The translations under genes were made by a program, and so were the position numbers. A DNA stretch of 64,000 nt from Pseudomonas sp. Os17 (lineage in GTDB: Bacteria > Pseudomonadota > Gammaproteobacteria > Pseudomonadales > Pseudomonadaceae). The DNA is taken from contig NZ_AP014627.1 of the NCBI RefSeq assembly GCF_001547895.1, forward strand, positions 933,501-997,500, given 5' to 3'. The notes below the pieces were generated by a model, which was not told where the DNA came from, did not search any database, and worked only from the letters and a program-made list of their open reading frames with translations. Shown piece after piece: positions 1 to 13,801 of this stretch. How positions within the stretch are numbered: the stretch's first letter is position 1; every line of letters starts with the position of its first letter.

Positions 1-581
1 AGCAGACCTGCCCGCGTTGCCATGGCCAGGGCAAGATCATTTCCGATCCGTGCGATTCGTGCCGCGGCGAAGGTCGTGTCGAAGAGTACAAGACGCTGTC
101 GGTCAAGGTGCCGGCCGGTGTCGATACCGGGGATCGTATTCGTCTTTCCGGTGAAGGTGAGGCGGGGGCCCAGGGTGGTCCGACCGGCGACCTCTATGTG
201 GTGATCAATGTGCGTGAGCACGCGATCTTCCAGCGCGACGGCAAGCATCTGTTCTGCGAAGTGCCTATCAGTTTCGTCGATGCGGCGTTGGGCGGCGAGC
301 TGGAGATTCCGACCCTGGATGGTCGGGTCAAGCTGAAGATTCCCGAGGGGACTCAGACTGGCAAGCAGTTCCGGATTCGCGGCAAGGGTGTTGCTCCTGT
401 GCGTGGTGGCGGTGCTGGCGACCTGATGTGTCGGGTTGCGGTAGAGACGCCGGTGAATCTGAGTCGTCGCCAGCGGGAATTGCTGGAAGAGCTGCGTGGT
501 TCGCTGGATGGCGATAACTCTCACTCGCCGAAAACCACTGGCTGGTTCGAGGGCGTCAAGCGCTTCTTCGGCGACCTGTAA
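1..581 (+). CDS. dnaJ: Chaperone DnaJ, C-terminal part (5' end outside window)
   Basis: This is the C-terminal half of the Hsp40 co-chaperone that delivers unfolded proteins to DnaK and stimulates its ATPase. The first complete codon is at position 3. The visible protein starts inside the zinc-finger domain: [11 protein letters not shown] then [10 protein letters not shown] are the last cysteine pairs of the four CxxCxGxG repeats. The C-terminal substrate-binding beta domains follow ([37 protein letters not shown]), then a short tail ending in KRFFGDL. The J domain and Gly/Phe linker lie upstream of the window. dapB starts 10 bases after the stop, so the two are probably cotranscribed. The assignment is secure; only the upstream limit is unknown. 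Confidence 0.97.
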   Translation, partial: QTCPRCHGQGKIISDPCDSCRGEGRVEEYKTLSVKVPAGVDTGDRIRLSGEGEAGAQGGPTGDLYVVINVREHAIFQRDGKHLFCEVPISFVDAALGGELEIPTLDGRVKLKIPEGTQTGKQFRIRGKGVAPVRGGGAGDLMCRVAVETPVNLSRRQRELLEELRGSLDGDNSHSPKTTGWFEGVKRFFGDL

Positions 582-588
582 GGAGTAG

Positions 589-1398
<810 letters not shown>

Positions 1399-1502
1399 GA
1401 AGCATCTGAAGTGGGGTTGAGGTTGTCTTTCAACCTCGCTTCGCACCGCTAGGCGATGTTCTGTCGCATTCCTCTGCCTTTAGGGCTCATTAGCGGTGGA
1501 CC

Positions 1503-1571
1503 GAAAAAGCCTTTTTCTGTAAGCTACAGCTTTAGTGTGTCCACTAAAAGCGCGCAGATAATTCGACGAAG
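1503..1571 (+). promoter_or_regulatory. carA leader with serial small hairpins
   Basis: This A+T-rich leader carries three back-to-back inverted repeats: GAAAAAG/CTTTTTC (1503-1517), CTGTA/TACAG (1517-1529) and TTTAGTG/CACTAAA (1531-1548). They precede the strong terminator at 1572-1609. Such a layout fits transcription attenuation ahead of carA; pyrimidine control of carAB in Pseudomonas has been reported. A U-rich stretch just before the terminator zone would suit a UTP-sensitive pause, which is inference. An open frame of 68 codons (1456-1662) runs through the leader and overlaps the carA start, but its SD is poor. Confidence 0.5.
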
Positions 1572-1609
1572 AAGCGGGGTGACGTGTCTATACGTCATTC
1601 CGCTTTTTT
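1572..1609 (+). terminator. Intrinsic terminator / attenuator before carA
   Basis: A 14-base-pair stem (1572-1585 with 1592-1605, two G-U pairs) and a six-base loop are followed by six T residues (1604-1609). It ends 45 bases before the carA start codon and about 170 bases after the dapB stop. It therefore sits in the carA leader rather than at the immediate end of dapB. The structure is directly visible; the regulatory role is inferred from position. Confidence 0.8.
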
Positions 1610-1654
1610 GCAACCTGCGATCGCCCTTTCAGGCTCTATTTACGGGAGGTCTTC

Positions 1655-2791
1655 TTGACTAAGCCAGCCATACTCGCCCTTGCTGATGGCAGCATTTTTC
1701 GTGGCGAAGCCATTGGAGCCGACGGTCAAACCGTTGGTGAGGTGGTGTTCAACACCGCAATGACCGGCTATCAGGAAATCCTTACCGATCCTTCCTACGC
1801 CCAGCAAATCGTTACCCTGACTTATCCCCACATTGGCAACACCGGCACCACGCCGGAAGATGCCGAGTCCGATCGCGTCTGGTCGGCCGGCCTGGTCATT
1901 CGTGATCTGCCGCTGGTGGCCAGCAACTGGCGTAACACCCTGTCCCTGTCCGATTACCTGAAAGCCAACAATGTGGTGGCGATCGCCGGTATCGACACCC
2001 GTCGCCTGACGCGCATCCTGCGTGAGAAAGGTGCGCAGAACGGCTGCATCATGGCCGGTGACAACATCTCCGAAGAAGCGGCGATTGCCGCAGCCCGCGC
2101 CTTCCCGGGCCTCAAAGGCATGGACCTGGCGAAAGTCGTCAGCACCAAGCAAAGCTACGAGTGGCGTTCGACTGTCTGGGATCTGAAGACCGACAGCCAC
2201 GCCACCCTTGAAGCCGCTGACCTGCCGTACCACGTGGTTGCCTACGATTACGGGGTCAAGCTGAACATTCTGCGCATGCTGGTCGAGCGTGGCTGCCGCG
2301 TGACCGTGGTGCCTGCCCAGACGCCGGCGAGCGACGTCCTGGCTCTCAATCCAGATGGCGTATTCCTGTCCAACGGCCCTGGCGATCCCGAGCCTTGCGA
2401 CTACGCCATCAAGGCGATCAAGGAGATCCTCGATACCGAGATTCCGGTATTCGGCATCTGCCTGGGGCACCAGCTGCTGGCCCTGGCCTCCGGCGCCAAG
2501 ACGCTGAAGATGGGTCATGGTCACCACGGCGCCAACCACCCGGTCCAGGACCTGGATACCGGCGTGGTCATGATCACCAGCCAGAACCACGGCTTTGCCG
2601 TGGATGAAGCCACGCTGCCGGGTAACGTCCGGGCGATCCACAAGTCGCTGTTCGACGGCACCCTGCAGGGTATCGAGCGTACCGACAAGAGCGCGTTCAG
2701 CTTCCAGGGCCACCCTGAAGCCAGCCCGGGCCCGAACGATGTGGCGCCGCTGTTCGACCGCTTCATCAACGAGATGGCCAAGCGACGCTAA
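1655..2791 (+). CDS. carA: Carbamoyl-phosphate synthase small (glutaminase) subunit
   Basis: CarA hydrolyses glutamine and passes ammonia to CarB for carbamoyl phosphate, the shared precursor of arginine and pyrimidines. The protein is 378 residues, as usual for the family. The N-terminal half is the CarA-specific domain. The C-terminal half is a class I glutamine amidotransferase with the nucleophile elbow FGICLGHQ (Cys about residue 269) and the catalytic His/Glu segment in [12 protein letters not shown]. The start chosen is TTG at 1655, behind the SD GGGAGG (1644-1649) and giving [12 protein letters not shown]; no ATG fits. Translation may be coupled to the leader described upstream. carB follows after 130 bases. 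Confidence 0.97.
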   Translation: MTKPAILALADGSIFRGEAIGADGQTVGEVVFNTAMTGYQEILTDPSYAQQIVTLTYPHIGNTGTTPEDAESDRVWSAGLVIRDLPLVASNWRNTLSLSDYLKANNVVAIAGIDTRRLTRILREKGAQNGCIMAGDNISEEAAIAAARAFPGLKGMDLAKVVSTKQSYEWRSTVWDLKTDSHATLEAADLPYHVVAYDYGVKLNILRMLVERGCRVTVVPAQTPASDVLALNPDGVFLSNGPGDPEPCDYAIKAIKEILDTEIPVFGICLGHQLLALASGAKTLKMGHGHHGANHPVQDLDTGVVMITSQNHGFAVDEATLPGNVRAIHKSLFDGTLQGIERTDKSAFSFQGHPEASPGPNDVAPLFDRFINEMAKRR

Positions 2792-2921
2792 GCGCTCGCC
2801 TTGAAAGTGTAGCGAGCAGCGCTTGAGGGTGGCCCCGGCGAGTCCGGCGGAATCCCCTCAGGCGCCTCAGAGAATGTTCAAGACGGCTTGCCGACTGACC
2901 TGCGGATTTGAGTGACAACCC

Positions 2922-6139
<3,218 letters not shown>

Positions 6140-6143
<4 letters not shown>

Positions 6144-6616
6144 ATAAATACCCAATGACCGTCCAGGGCGCTCGCGCCCTGGAAGAAGAGCATGCTCACC
6201 TGACCAAGGTCGTGCGTCCGAAGCTCAGCCAGGACATCGGTACGGCCCGTGAGTTGGGTGATTTGAAAGAAAACGCCGAATACCATGCTGCTCGTGAGCA
6301 GCAGGGTATGGTCGAGGCGCGGATCCGTGATATCGAAGGCCGCTTGCAGAACTCGGTGGTCATTGATGTCACGACCATCCCTCATAGCGGCAAGGTGATT
6401 TTTGGTACCACGGTGGAGATCGCTAACGTCGAAACCGACGAAAGTGTCACCTACCAGATCGTTGGTGAGGACGAGGCTGATATCAAGCTCGGTAAAATCT
6501 CCGTCGGTTCGCCGATCGCTCGCGCCTTGATTGCCAAGGAAGAGGGTGATGTGGTGGCGGTCAAAACGCCTGGCGGCGTTATCGAGTATGAGATTGTCGA
6601 AGTCCGTCACATCTGA
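6140..6616 (+). CDS. greA: Transcription elongation factor GreA
   Basis: GreA binds the secondary channel of RNA polymerase and stimulates cleavage of backtracked transcripts. The product is 158 residues, the normal length. It has the N-terminal coiled coil, including [17 protein letters not shown] with its acidic tip residues, followed by a C-terminal FKBP-like domain ending in [14 protein letters not shown]. The ATG lies inside the carB stop region with a four-base overlap. The carA-carB-greA order is conserved in pseudomonads. Confidence 0.98.
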
Positions 6617-6621
6617 AAGAA

Positions 6622-6644
6622 GGCGCCCGCTGCAAGCGGGCGCC
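6622..6644 (+). other. Perfect hairpin between SD and start codon
   Basis: A nine-base-pair perfect inverted repeat (6622-6630 with 6636-6644, five-base loop) ends directly against the ATG at 6645. The only good SD-like sequence, GAAAGAAGG at 6615-6623, lies on the other side of the stem. No T-tract follows, so a role as the greA terminator is not supported. Folding would bring the SD close to the start codon; this reading is inference. Confidence 0.6.
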
Positions 6645-7049
6645 ATGCTTTGGCAGCTGACCCAGATGTTGTGGGTTGGCGGCTTGTGGTTGTTGCATCT
6701 CGGCTTGCTTCCCGCCCTGGGGCAGATTGGTCTTGCCCCTTTGCTGATCGAAGAAATTTCCACCTTGCTCAGTGCGTTGTTGGTGGGTTTTTCGGCGGCA
6801 TGCCTGATCCTGCAGGCGGCGGTACTGATTCAGTCCGAAGGGCTGAAAAGTCTATGGCGGGATATTCGGGGGCAACTGCTGTTGATGGCGATGTATGCGT
6901 GCGGGATGTATTTCACTGTACGCATTCTGCTGCCGGAGGCTCAGCGCTGGCAGTTGTTCAGCTATCTGGTTCTGGGGTTTTCCGGTCTGGTATTGGTATT
7001 GCAGCCAGTGCCGGGATGGGGTGGAAGGGTGCGCCAGGCACACCCTTGA
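6645..7049 (+). CDS. Small inner-membrane protein (DUF4149-like)
   Basis: This 134-residue hydrophobic protein has about four predicted membrane segments: MLWVGGLWLLHLGLLPAL, the stretch around LLSALLVGFSAACLILQAAVL, LLLMAMYACGMYFTVRILL, and LFSYLVLGFSGLVLVL. The size and pattern, with an opening WVGG motif, resemble the DUF4149 family often found after greA in pseudomonads; that match is from memory. The start is ATG 6645. An in-frame start upstream would lie inside greA and give a non-hydrophobic extension, so I rejected it. The protein converges on yhbY, whose coding end is 12 bases away. No function can be assigned. Confidence 0.75.
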   Translation: MLWQLTQMLWVGGLWLLHLGLLPALGQIGLAPLLIEEISTLLSALLVGFSAACLILQAAVLIQSEGLKSLWRDIRGQLLLMAMYACGMYFTVRILLPEAQRWQLFSYLVLGFSGLVLVLQPVPGWGGRVRQAHP

Positions 7050-7061
7050 CCCTTGTCGACG

Positions 7062-7370
7062 TCAGTGGAAACGATGGACGTTCGACAATTGCTTGTTTAC
7101 CTTGGCGTTCTTGCGGTAGATCAACGCCATCTTGCCGATAACTTGCACCAGATCCGCTTTGCCGGCTTTGCACAGTTCGGCAATGGCTTCCAGGCGCGAC
7201 TCGCGCTCAAGGATGTTGAGCTTGATCTTGATCAGCTCGTGATCGCTCAAGGCGCGTTCAAGTTCGGCTAGCACACCTTCGGTCAAACCGTTGTCAGCCA
7301 CAGTCAATACTGGTTTCAGATGGTGGCCAATGGATTTGTACTGTTTCTTCTGCTCTTGAGTGAGCGGCAT
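7062..7370 (-). CDS. yhbY: YhbY-family RNA-binding (CRM domain) protein
   Basis: This 102-residue protein is a stand-alone CRM domain that associates with pre-50S ribosomal particles in other bacteria. It starts MPLTQEQKKQYKSIGHHLKP and carries the ribosome-assembly signature of the family, LKPVLTVADNGLTEGVLAELERAL, read across residues 18-41. It is the only - strand gene in this first block. It is divergent from rlmE, another ribosome-related gene, with about 105 bases between them. The shared ribosome-assembly context supports the call. Confidence 0.93.
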   Translation of the reverse strand: MPLTQEQKKQYKSIGHHLKPVLTVADNGLTEGVLAELERALSDHELIKIKLNILERESRLEAIAELCKAGKADLVQVIGKMALIYRKNAKVNKQLSNVHRFH

Positions 7371-7475
7371 AATCTGACCCCTGCGTCTGATCTTGTAAAA
7401 AGCGGCGGCCAGTTTACCCGAGCGAGTCCGGGACCGCCCAGTTAATCACGACCCGTTTTATTTTTGAGGTGGCCC

Positions 7476-8105
7476 GTGGCCCGTTCCAAGACAAGCCATA
7501 ACTGGCTGAAAGAGCACTTCAACGACCCATTCGTCAAAATGGCGCAAAAAGATGGGTATCGTTCTCGTGCCAGCTACAAGCTACTGGAGATCCAGGAAAA
7601 GGACCGGCTTATCCGTCCTGGCATGAGTGTTATCGACCTGGGTGCTGCGCCGGGTGGCTGGTCGCAAGTGACCAGTCGTCTGATTGGTGGTCAGGGGCGA
7701 CTGATTGCTTCCGATATCCTGGAGATGGACAGCATTCCCGATGTGACCTTTATTCAAGGGGACTTCACCGAGGATGCGGTGCTGGCACAGATTCTCGAGG
7801 CTGTTGGAAATTCGGAAGTCGACCTTGTGATTTCCGATATGGCCCCCAATATGAGTGGGTTAGCGGCTGTGGATATGCCGCGGGCGATGTTCTTGTGCGA
7901 ATTGGCGCTGGACCTTGCCAGCCGTGTACTACGTCCAGGTGGTGATTTTCTGATCAAAATCTTCCAGGGTGAAGGTTTTGACGAGTACCACAAGAGCGTT
8001 CGGCAGATGTTCGAGAAGGTACAGATGCGTAAGCCGACGTCCTCTCGTGACCGTTCCCGAGAGCAGTATCTGCTTGGGCGCGGCTTCCGGGGTCGTAGTG
8101 AGTGA
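7476..8105 (+). CDS. rlmE: 23S rRNA 2'-O-methyltransferase RlmE (FtsJ)
   Basis: RlmE methylates U2552 in the A-loop of 23S rRNA using S-adenosylmethionine. The 209-residue product matches the family length. It shows the Rossmann SAM loop [14 protein letters not shown], the catalytic acidic motif [11 protein letters not shown] and the [11 protein letters not shown] lysine segment. I chose GTG 7476, behind GAGGTGG, giving the typical [15 protein letters not shown] start; an in-frame TTG four codons upstream lies within the SD region. ftsH follows after about 190 bases, the conserved ftsJ-ftsH pairing. Confidence 0.96.
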   Translation: MARSKTSHNWLKEHFNDPFVKMAQKDGYRSRASYKLLEIQEKDRLIRPGMSVIDLGAAPGGWSQVTSRLIGGQGRLIASDILEMDSIPDVTFIQGDFTEDAVLAQILEAVGNSEVDLVISDMAPNMSGLAAVDMPRAMFLCELALDLASRVLRPGGDFLIKIFQGEGFDEYHKSVRQMFEKVQMRKPTSSRDRSREQYLLGRGFRGRSE

Positions 8106-8297
8106 GTAAGGTTTTTGACCGGGGTGATAGGATTTTCGTATTTCGCCCCGTCAGATTAAACGCATATTGTGTAGTCTAAGTTTCACATAGGGTTACAGAC
8201 AGCGCCTGCCAGAGCTGTAGGTAATGTAGTAAGTTAGGCCGGTGAATATCATGCGAAGCGCGCGCCAGTAGCGGAGCTTGCTTCAGAGGGTAGTTAA

Positions 8298-10211
8298 TTG
8301 AACGACATGGCAAAGAATCTGATCCTGTGGTTGATCATCGCTGCCGTCCTGGTGACGGTGATGAACAACTTCTCCAGCCCTAACGAGCCGCAGACCCTCA
8401 ACTATTCCGACTTCATCCAGCAAGTTAAGGATGGCAAGGTCGAGCGCGTAGCTGTTGATGGCTACGTTATTACCGGCAAGCGCAACGATGGCGACAGCTT
8501 CAAGACCATCCGCCCTGCGATTCAGGACAACGGCCTGATTGGCGACTTGGTGGACAACCATGTTGTGGTCGAAGGCAAACAACCTGAGCAGCAAAGTATC
8601 TGGACCCAACTGTTGGTCGCCAGCTTCCCGATCCTGGTGATCATTGCAGTCTTCATGTTCTTCATGCGGCAAATGCAGGGTGGGGCAGGCGGCAAAGGTG
8701 GGCCGATGAGCTTTGGCAAGAGCAAGGCGCGTCTGCTCTCTGAAGATCAAGTGAAAACCACTCTGGCTGACGTCGCAGGTTGTGACGAGGCCAAAGAGGA
8801 AGTTGGCGAGCTGGTTGAGTTCCTGCGTGATCCAGGCAAGTTTCAGCGTTTGGGTGGTCGTATTCCTCGCGGCGTGCTGATGGTCGGTCCTCCGGGTACC
8901 GGTAAGACCCTGCTGGCCAAGGCCATTGCCGGTGAAGCCAAGGTGCCGTTCTTCACCATTTCCGGTTCCGACTTCGTCGAGATGTTCGTCGGTGTTGGTG
9001 CCAGCCGTGTTCGCGATATGTTCGAACAGGCCAAAAAACATGCGCCATGCATCATTTTCATCGATGAGATCGACGCTGTCGGTCGTCACCGTGGTGCCGG
9101 CATGGGCGGCGGTCATGATGAACGTGAGCAGACCCTCAACCAATTGCTGGTTGAGATGGATGGCTTTGAAATGAACGACGGCATCATTGTGATTGCCGCT
9201 ACCAACCGTCCAGACGTACTCGACCCGGCGCTGCTGCGTCCCGGTCGTTTCGACCGTCAAGTGGTGGTGGGGCTGCCGGATATTCGCGGTCGTGAGCAGA
9301 TTCTCAAGGTTCACATGCGCAAAGTGCCAATGGGCGAAGATGTGGCTCCGGCAGTGATCGCGCGCGGTACTCCGGGCTTCTCCGGTGCGGACCTGGCGAA
9401 CCTGGTGAACGAGGCCTCGCTGTTCGCGGCGCGTACCGGTAAGCGTATTGTCGAAATGAAAGAGTTTGAGCTGGCCAAGGACAAGATCATGATGGGCGCT
9501 GAGCGCAAATCCATGGTTATGTCCGAGAAAGAAAAGCAGAACACCGCTTATCACGAAGCTGGCCACGCCATTGTCGGTCGAGTCGTGCCTGAGCATGATC
9601 CGGTCTACAAAGTCTCGATCATTCCTCGCGGTCGGGCGTTGGGCGTCACCATGTTCCTGCCGGAAGAAGACCGCTACAGCCTGTCCAAGCGAGCCCTGAT
9701 CAGCCAGATCTGCTCGCTCTATGGTGGCCGTATCGCAGAAGAGATGACTCTTGGTTTTGACGGTGTGACCACCGGTGCATCCAACGACATCATGCGCGCC
9801 AGTCAGATTGCCCGGAACATGGTCACCAAGTGGGGGTTGTCCGAAAAGCTCGGTCCGTTGATGTACGCGGAAGAAGAGGGCGAAGTATTCCTGGGTCGTA
9901 GTGCGGGCAGCCAGCACGCCAGCTTGTCCGCTGAAACGGCGAAGCTGATCGACTCTGAAGTGCGCAGCATCATTGATCAGTGCTACGGCACTGCCAAGCA
10001 GATCCTGACCGACAACCGCGACAAGCTGGACGCCATGGCAGACGCCCTGATGAAGTACGAAACCATCGATGCTGATCAGATTGACGACATCATGGCCGGG
10101 CGCACGCCGCGTGAACCTCGTGATTGGGAGGGCGGTTCGGGCACTACTCCTCCAGTGGTGCAAAACGAACGTCCGGAAACACCCATCGGCGGCCCTGCTG
10201 CCGACCACTAA
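8298..10211 (+). CDS. ftsH: ATP-dependent zinc metalloprotease FtsH
   Basis: FtsH is the essential membrane-anchored AAA protease that removes misassembled membrane proteins and regulatory substrates. The 637-residue chain has two membrane segments (about residues 6-22 and 102-124) around a periplasmic domain. The AAA module follows, with Walker A GPPGTGKT near residue 197, Walker [11 protein letters not shown] and the SRH segment [13 protein letters not shown]. The zinc protease motif HEAGH lies at about 419-423. The TTG at 8298 follows AGAGGG with good spacing and gives the MNDMAKNL start; ATG 8307 is the alternative. folP begins eight bases after the stop. Confidence 0.97.
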   Translation: MNDMAKNLILWLIIAAVLVTVMNNFSSPNEPQTLNYSDFIQQVKDGKVERVAVDGYVITGKRNDGDSFKTIRPAIQDNGLIGDLVDNHVVVEGKQPEQQSIWTQLLVASFPILVIIAVFMFFMRQMQGGAGGKGGPMSFGKSKARLLSEDQVKTTLADVAGCDEAKEEVGELVEFLRDPGKFQRLGGRIPRGVLMVGPPGTGKTLLAKAIAGEAKVPFFTISGSDFVEMFVGVGASRVRDMFEQAKKHAPCIIFIDEIDAVGRHRGAGMGGGHDEREQTLNQLLVEMDGFEMNDGIIVIAATNRPDVLDPALLRPGRFDRQVVVGLPDIRGREQILKVHMRKVPMGEDVAPAVIARGTPGFSGADLANLVNEASLFAARTGKRIVEMKEFELAKDKIMMGAERKSMVMSEKEKQNTAYHEAGHAIVGRVVPEHDPVYKVSIIPRGRALGVTMFLPEEDRYSLSKRALISQICSLYGGRIAEEMTLGFDGVTTGASNDIMRASQIARNMVTKWGLSEKLGPLMYAEEEGEVFLGRSAGSQHASLSAETAKLIDSEVRSIIDQCYGTAKQILTDNRDKLDAMADALMKYETIDADQIDDIMAGRTPREPRDWEGGSGTTPPVVQNERPETPIGGPAADH

Positions 10212-10219
10212 GGTTTTAA

Positions 10220-11071
10220 ATGACTTCTGTTCCTTCCTCCACCCGGTTGCCTTGCGGCAACCGGGTTCTTGATTTGGCCCGTGTGCATGTCATGGGCATT
10301 CTCAATGTAACCCCCGATTCCTTCTCTGATGGCGGTCGCTTCAGCCAGCTGGATGTCGCCTTGCGGCATGCCGAGGCCATGGTCCTGGCTGGTGCTACGC
10401 TGATCGATATCGGCGGCGAGTCGACGCGGCCAGGTGCCCGTGCGGTATCGCCTCTGGAAGAGTTGGAGCGTGTGGCCCCGGTCGTGGAGCGAATTAATCG
10501 CGAGCTGGATGTGGTTATTTCCGTTGATACCTCAACGCCGGCTGTCATGCGCGAAACTGCTCGCCAGGGAGCGGGGTTGATCAATGATGTGCGCGCATTG
10601 CGCCGTGATGGTGCCCTGGATGCGGCGGCCGCTACAGGTTTGCCTGTATGCCTGATGCATATGCTCGGTGAGCCTGGCGACATGCAGGACAACCCGCACT
10701 ACGAGGATGTCGCTCGGGAGGTGAGTGAGTTTCTGCTTGAGCGGATGGCCGCGTGTGCGTCGGCGGGGATCGAGGCTGAGCGCATTGTCCTTGACCCGGG
10801 CTTTGGTTTTGCCAAGACCCTGCAGCACAATTTGAGTCTGTTCAAGCATATGGAGACCTTGCATGCCCTTGGGCGCCCCCTGCTGGTTGGGGTGTCGCGC
10901 AAAAGCATGATTGGTCAGTCCCTGAATCGACCTTTAGCCGAGCGATTGCACGGCAGTCTGGCACTTGCGGCACTGGCGGTGACCAAGGGCGCGAAGATTA
11001 TCCGCGTCCATGATGTTGCCGAAACGGTGGATGTGGTGCGAATGATTGCGGCAGTGGAATCCGCCGAATAA
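10220..11071 (+). CDS. folP: Dihydropteroate synthase
   Basis: FolP condenses p-aminobenzoate with hydroxymethyl-dihydropterin diphosphate in folate synthesis and is the target of sulfonamides. The 283-residue protein carries the family signatures [30 protein letters not shown] and the late KSMIGQ loop. It sits in the conserved ftsH-folP-glmM order, with only eight bases after ftsH. The first sixteen codons contain a strong perfect hairpin (10241-10266) that could limit ribosome entry or transcript elongation. glmM begins 17 bases downstream. Confidence 0.97.
   Translation: MTSVPSSTRLPCGNRVLDLARVHVMGILNVTPDSFSDGGRFSQLDVALRHAEAMVLAGATLIDIGGESTRPGARAVSPLEELERVAPVVERINRELDVVISVDTSTPAVMRETARQGAGLINDVRALRRDGALDAAAATGLPVCLMHMLGEPGDMQDNPHYEDVAREVSEFLLERMAACASAGIEAERIVLDPGFGFAKTLQHNLSLFKHMETLHALGRPLLVGVSRKSMIGQSLNRPLAERLHGSLALAALAVTKGAKIIRVHDVAETVDVVRMIAAVESAE
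10241..10266 (+). other. Perfect hairpin inside the folP start region
   Basis: An 11-base-pair perfect stem with a four-base loop (arms 10241-10251 and 10256-10266) occupies codons 8 to 16 of folP, starting 21 bases after the ATG. It is followed by TTCTTGATTT, a weak T-rich tail. The arms encode the poorly conserved N-terminal segment [10 protein letters not shown]. The fold is directly visible; any effect on ftsH-folP expression is inference. Confidence 0.7.
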
Positions 11072-11087
11072 GAATGATGGAGTACTT

Positions 11088-12425
11088 ATGACGAAGAAAT
11101 ACTTTGGCACCGACGGCATTCGTGGTCGTGTGGGCGAATACCCGATCACTCCAGACTTCATGCTCAAGCTCGGCTGGGCGGCAGGCATGGCTTTCCGCAG
11201 CATGGGGGCTTGCCGGGTGCTGGTGGGCAAGGACACCCGTATTTCTGGCTATATGTTCGAGTCGGCTCTGGAGGCCGGATTGTCCGCCGCCGGCGCGGAT
11301 GTGATGTTGTTGGGGCCGATGCCAACACCGGCGATCGCTTACCTGACGCGCACCTTTCACGCCGAAGCGGGCATTGTCATCAGTGCTTCGCACAATCCTC
11401 ACGATGACAACGGCATCAAATTCTTCTCGGGCGAAGGTACCAAGCTCCCCGACGAAGTAGAGCTGATGATCGAAGAGTTGCTGGACGCTCCGATGACCGT
11501 GGTCGAGTCGAGCAAACTCGGCAAGGTATCGCGAATCAATGACGCCTCGGGGCGGTATATCGAGTTCTGCAAGAGCAGCGTGCCTTCCAGCACCAGCTTC
11601 GCCGGCCTGAAGATCGTCCTGGACTGTGCTCACGGCGCGACCTACAAGGTAGCGCCCAGTGTGTTCCGTGAGCTGGGTGCGCAAGTGACGGTGCTTAGTG
11701 CGCAACCTAACGGCCTGAACATCAACGAGAACTGCGGTTCGACTCATATGGCGCAACTGCAGGCGGCAGTTCTGGCGGAGCATGCGGACCTGGGGATTGC
11801 CTTCGACGGTGACGGTGATCGGGTGCTGATGGTCGACCAGACCGGCGCCATCGTTGACGGTGACGAACTGTTGTTCATCATCGCTCGTGATCTGCATGAG
11901 CGAGACAAGTTGCAGGGCGGCGTGGTCGGTACTCTCATGAGTAACCTCGGTCTTGAGCTGGCGTTGGCGGATCTGGGTATTCCTTTTGTGCGAGCCAATG
12001 TTGGCGACCGTTATGTGATTGCTGAGCTGCTTGAGCGCAACTGGTTGGTGGGTGGAGAGAATTCCGGCCATATCGTGTGCTTCCGCCACGCGACCACCGG
12101 TGATGCAATCATTGCCGCGCTGCAGGTGCTGATGGCGCTCAAGGCGCGTGGTGAAAGTCTGGCGCAATCACGCCAGGGTCTGCGCAAATGCCCTCAAGTG
12201 CTGGTCAACGTCCGTTTTGGTGGCGGCGACAGTCCGGTTGAGCATCCTGCTGTGAAAGAGGCTTGTGAGCGCGTTACGACCGCTATGGCGGGGCGTGGCC
12301 GGGTTTTGCTGCGCAAGTCCGGTACTGAGCCTCTGGTGCGTGTCATGGTCGAAGGTGACGATGAAGCGCAGGTTCGAGCCTACGCCGATGAGCTGGCAAA
12401 ACTGGTTGCTGAAGTTTCTGCCTGA
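11088..12425 (+). CDS. glmM: Phosphoglucosamine mutase
   Basis: GlmM interconverts glucosamine-6-phosphate and glucosamine-1-phosphate for UDP-GlcNAc, and so for peptidoglycan and LPS. The 445-residue protein has the alpha-phosphohexomutase layout: start [14 protein letters not shown], phosphoserine loop [12 protein letters not shown] with Ser at about residue 101, metal loop FDGDGDR, sugar loop GGENSGH, and the phosphate-binding loop [10 protein letters not shown] near the C-terminus. ATG 11088 follows GATGGAG. The N-terminal extension from position 11046 lies within folP and was rejected. Confidence 0.97.
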   Translation: MTKKYFGTDGIRGRVGEYPITPDFMLKLGWAAGMAFRSMGACRVLVGKDTRISGYMFESALEAGLSAAGADVMLLGPMPTPAIAYLTRTFHAEAGIVISASHNPHDDNGIKFFSGEGTKLPDEVELMIEELLDAPMTVVESSKLGKVSRINDASGRYIEFCKSSVPSSTSFAGLKIVLDCAHGATYKVAPSVFRELGAQVTVLSAQPNGLNINENCGSTHMAQLQAAVLAEHADLGIAFDGDGDRVLMVDQTGAIVDGDELLFIIARDLHERDKLQGGVVGTLMSNLGLELALADLGIPFVRANVGDRYVIAELLERNWLVGGENSGHIVCFRHATTGDAIIAALQVLMALKARGESLAQSRQGLRKCPQVLVNVRFGGGDSPVEHPAVKEACERVTTAMAGRGRVLLRKSGTEPLVRVMVEGDDEAQVRAYADELAKLVAEVSA

Positions 12426-12432
12426 TTTCGGC

Positions 12433-12461
12433 TTGCCAGTGTTGTTTTGGTTGGGTAACAT
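12433..12461 (+). promoter_or_regulatory. Candidate sigma-70 promoter for tpiA
   Basis: TTGCCA (12433-12438) and TAACAT (12456-12461) are separated by exactly 17 bases, and the tpiA ATG lies about 30 bases further on. The glmM-tpiA gap is only 66 bases, so this would be an extra promoter inside a possible longer transcript. It is a sequence match only. Confidence 0.45.
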
Positions 12462-12491
12462 CTGCGCCCACTTTGACCGACGAGGTACAGC

Positions 12492-13247
12492 ATGCGTCGC
12501 CCTATGGTAGCTGGTAACTGGAAGATGCACGGTACCCGCGCCAGCGTCGCTGAGCTGATCAACGGCCTTCGTCATCTGGCCTTGCCAAGCGGTGTTGATG
12601 TCGCGGTATTCCCGCCTTGCTTGTATATCAATCAAGTGATTGATGGCTTGAAAGGCAAGTCGATTCAGGTCGGCGCGCAGAACTCTGCGGTGGAATCCAT
12701 GCAAGGTGCGTTGACGGGCGAAATCGCCCCGAGTCAATTAGTGGATGCAGGTTGCTCCCTGGTGCTGGTTGGGCACTCCGAGCGCCGCCTGATCATGGGT
12801 GAGCGTGACGCGACTCTCAACCGCAAGTTTGCAGCAGCGCAGGCCTGTGGTTTGAAGCCGGTTCTGTGTGTAGGGGAAACCCTTGAGCAGCGCGAAGCTG
12901 GTAAGACTCTAGAGGTTGTCGGGCGTCAGTTGGGCAGCATCATCGAAGAGTTGGGTGTTGGCGCTTTCGCCAATGCGGTTATCGCTTACGAGCCGGTCTG
13001 GGCCATTGGTACCGGGCTGACTGCAACACCGCAACAGGCGCAGGATGTGCACGCAGCCATTCGCGCACAGTTGGCGGCAGAGAATTCTGAAGTGGCACGA
13101 GGAGTGCGGCTTCTATACGGCGGCAGCGTGAAGGCGGCCAATGCGGTCGAACTGTTCGGCATGCCGGATATCGATGGGGGGCTCATTGGTGGAGCTTCCC
13201 TGAATGCAGATGAGTTCGGTGCGATCTGTCGCGCCGCGGGAAACTGA
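12492..13247 (+). CDS. tpiA: Triosephosphate isomerase
   Basis: TpiA interconverts dihydroxyacetone phosphate and glyceraldehyde-3-phosphate. The 251-residue TIM barrel starts [15 protein letters not shown], which supplies the active-site Asn and Lys. It has the catalytic His in VGHSERR, the catalytic Glu in [11 protein letters not shown] and the phosphate-binding GGSVKAANA. The SD is ACGAGG before the ATG. secG starts five bases after the stop, the conserved tpiA-secG pair. Confidence 0.98.
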   Translation: MRRPMVAGNWKMHGTRASVAELINGLRHLALPSGVDVAVFPPCLYINQVIDGLKGKSIQVGAQNSAVESMQGALTGEIAPSQLVDAGCSLVLVGHSERRLIMGERDATLNRKFAAAQACGLKPVLCVGETLEQREAGKTLEVVGRQLGSIIEELGVGAFANAVIAYEPVWAIGTGLTATPQQAQDVHAAIRAQLAAENSEVARGVRLLYGGSVKAANAVELFGMPDIDGGLIGGASLNADEFGAICRAAGN

Positions 13248-13251
13248 AAAA

Positions 13252-13635
13252 ATGCTGGAAACAGTCGTAGTCGTTTTTCATCTGCTGGGTGCCCTGGGCG
13301 TAGTTGCTCTGGTTTTGCTGCAGCAGGGTAAAGGTGCCGATGCTGGCGCGTCTTTCGGTGCAGGTGCTTCAAATACTGTGTTCGGAAGCCAAGGTTCCTC
13401 TACCTTTCTTAGTAAGTTTACTGCTATACTTGCCGCCGGTTTCTTCATAACCAGCTTGGGGTTAGGTTACTTTGCTAAAGAGAAAGCTCACCAGCTGACT
13501 CAAGTAGGTTTGCCAGATCCAGCAGTACTTGAAGTACCAAAGCAAAAACCGGCTTCTGATGATGTCCCGGTGCTCCAAGAGCAAAAGTCGGCCAACAGTG
13601 CGACTGACGTACCTCCAGCTCCAGAGCAGAAGTAA
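13252..13635 (+). CDS. secG: Protein translocase subunit SecG
   Basis: SecG is the small third subunit of the SecYEG translocon. The 127-residue product has two membrane helices (about residues 2-22 and 53-73) around a glycine-rich loop [21 protein letters not shown], typical of the family. A hydrophilic tail rich in Pro, Ser and Lys follows. ATG 13252 was chosen because it directly precedes the first helix; the upstream in-frame start lies inside tpiA. The tRNA-Leu gene starts 29 bases later and is probably on the same transcript. Confidence 0.95.
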   Translation: MLETVVVVFHLLGALGVVALVLLQQGKGADAGASFGAGASNTVFGSQGSSTFLSKFTAILAAGFFITSLGLGYFAKEKAHQLTQVGLPDPAVLEVPKQKPASDDVPVLQEQKSANSATDVPPAPEQK

Positions 13636-13664
13636 GAAGAGTTTCACGCAGTAACGTAGTCTAT

Positions 13665-13750
13665 GCCGAGGTGGTGGAATTGGTAGACACGCAACCTTGA
13701 GGTGGTTGTGCCCATAGGGTGTAGGGGTTCGAGTCCCCTTCTCGGTACCA
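13665..13750 (+). tRNA. tRNA-Leu (anticodon GAG)
   Basis: An 86-base class II tRNA with a long variable arm. The anticodon loop TTGAGGT between CAACC and GGTTG gives anticodon GAG, which reads CTC and CTT. The T loop GGTTCGAGTCC and the encoded CCA end are present. A rho-independent terminator follows at 13762. Confidence 0.97.
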
Positions 13751-13761
13751 ATTGTCAGGAG

Positions 13762-13784
13762 AGCCCGCTGTTGCGGGCTTTCTT
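13762..13784 (+). terminator. Terminator after tRNA-Leu
   Basis: A seven-base-pair G+C-rich stem (AGCCCGC with GCGGGCT) and TGTT loop are followed by TTCTT. It closes the secG-tRNA-Leu transcript. Confidence 0.8.
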
Positions 13785-13801
13785 GTAGGTGGAAGGTTAC
13801 A

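Noticed and set aside
1456..1662. 68-codon frame through the carA leader as a normal gene
   Set aside because: The SD is poor and the product has no recognisable features. Kept only as a remark on the leader.
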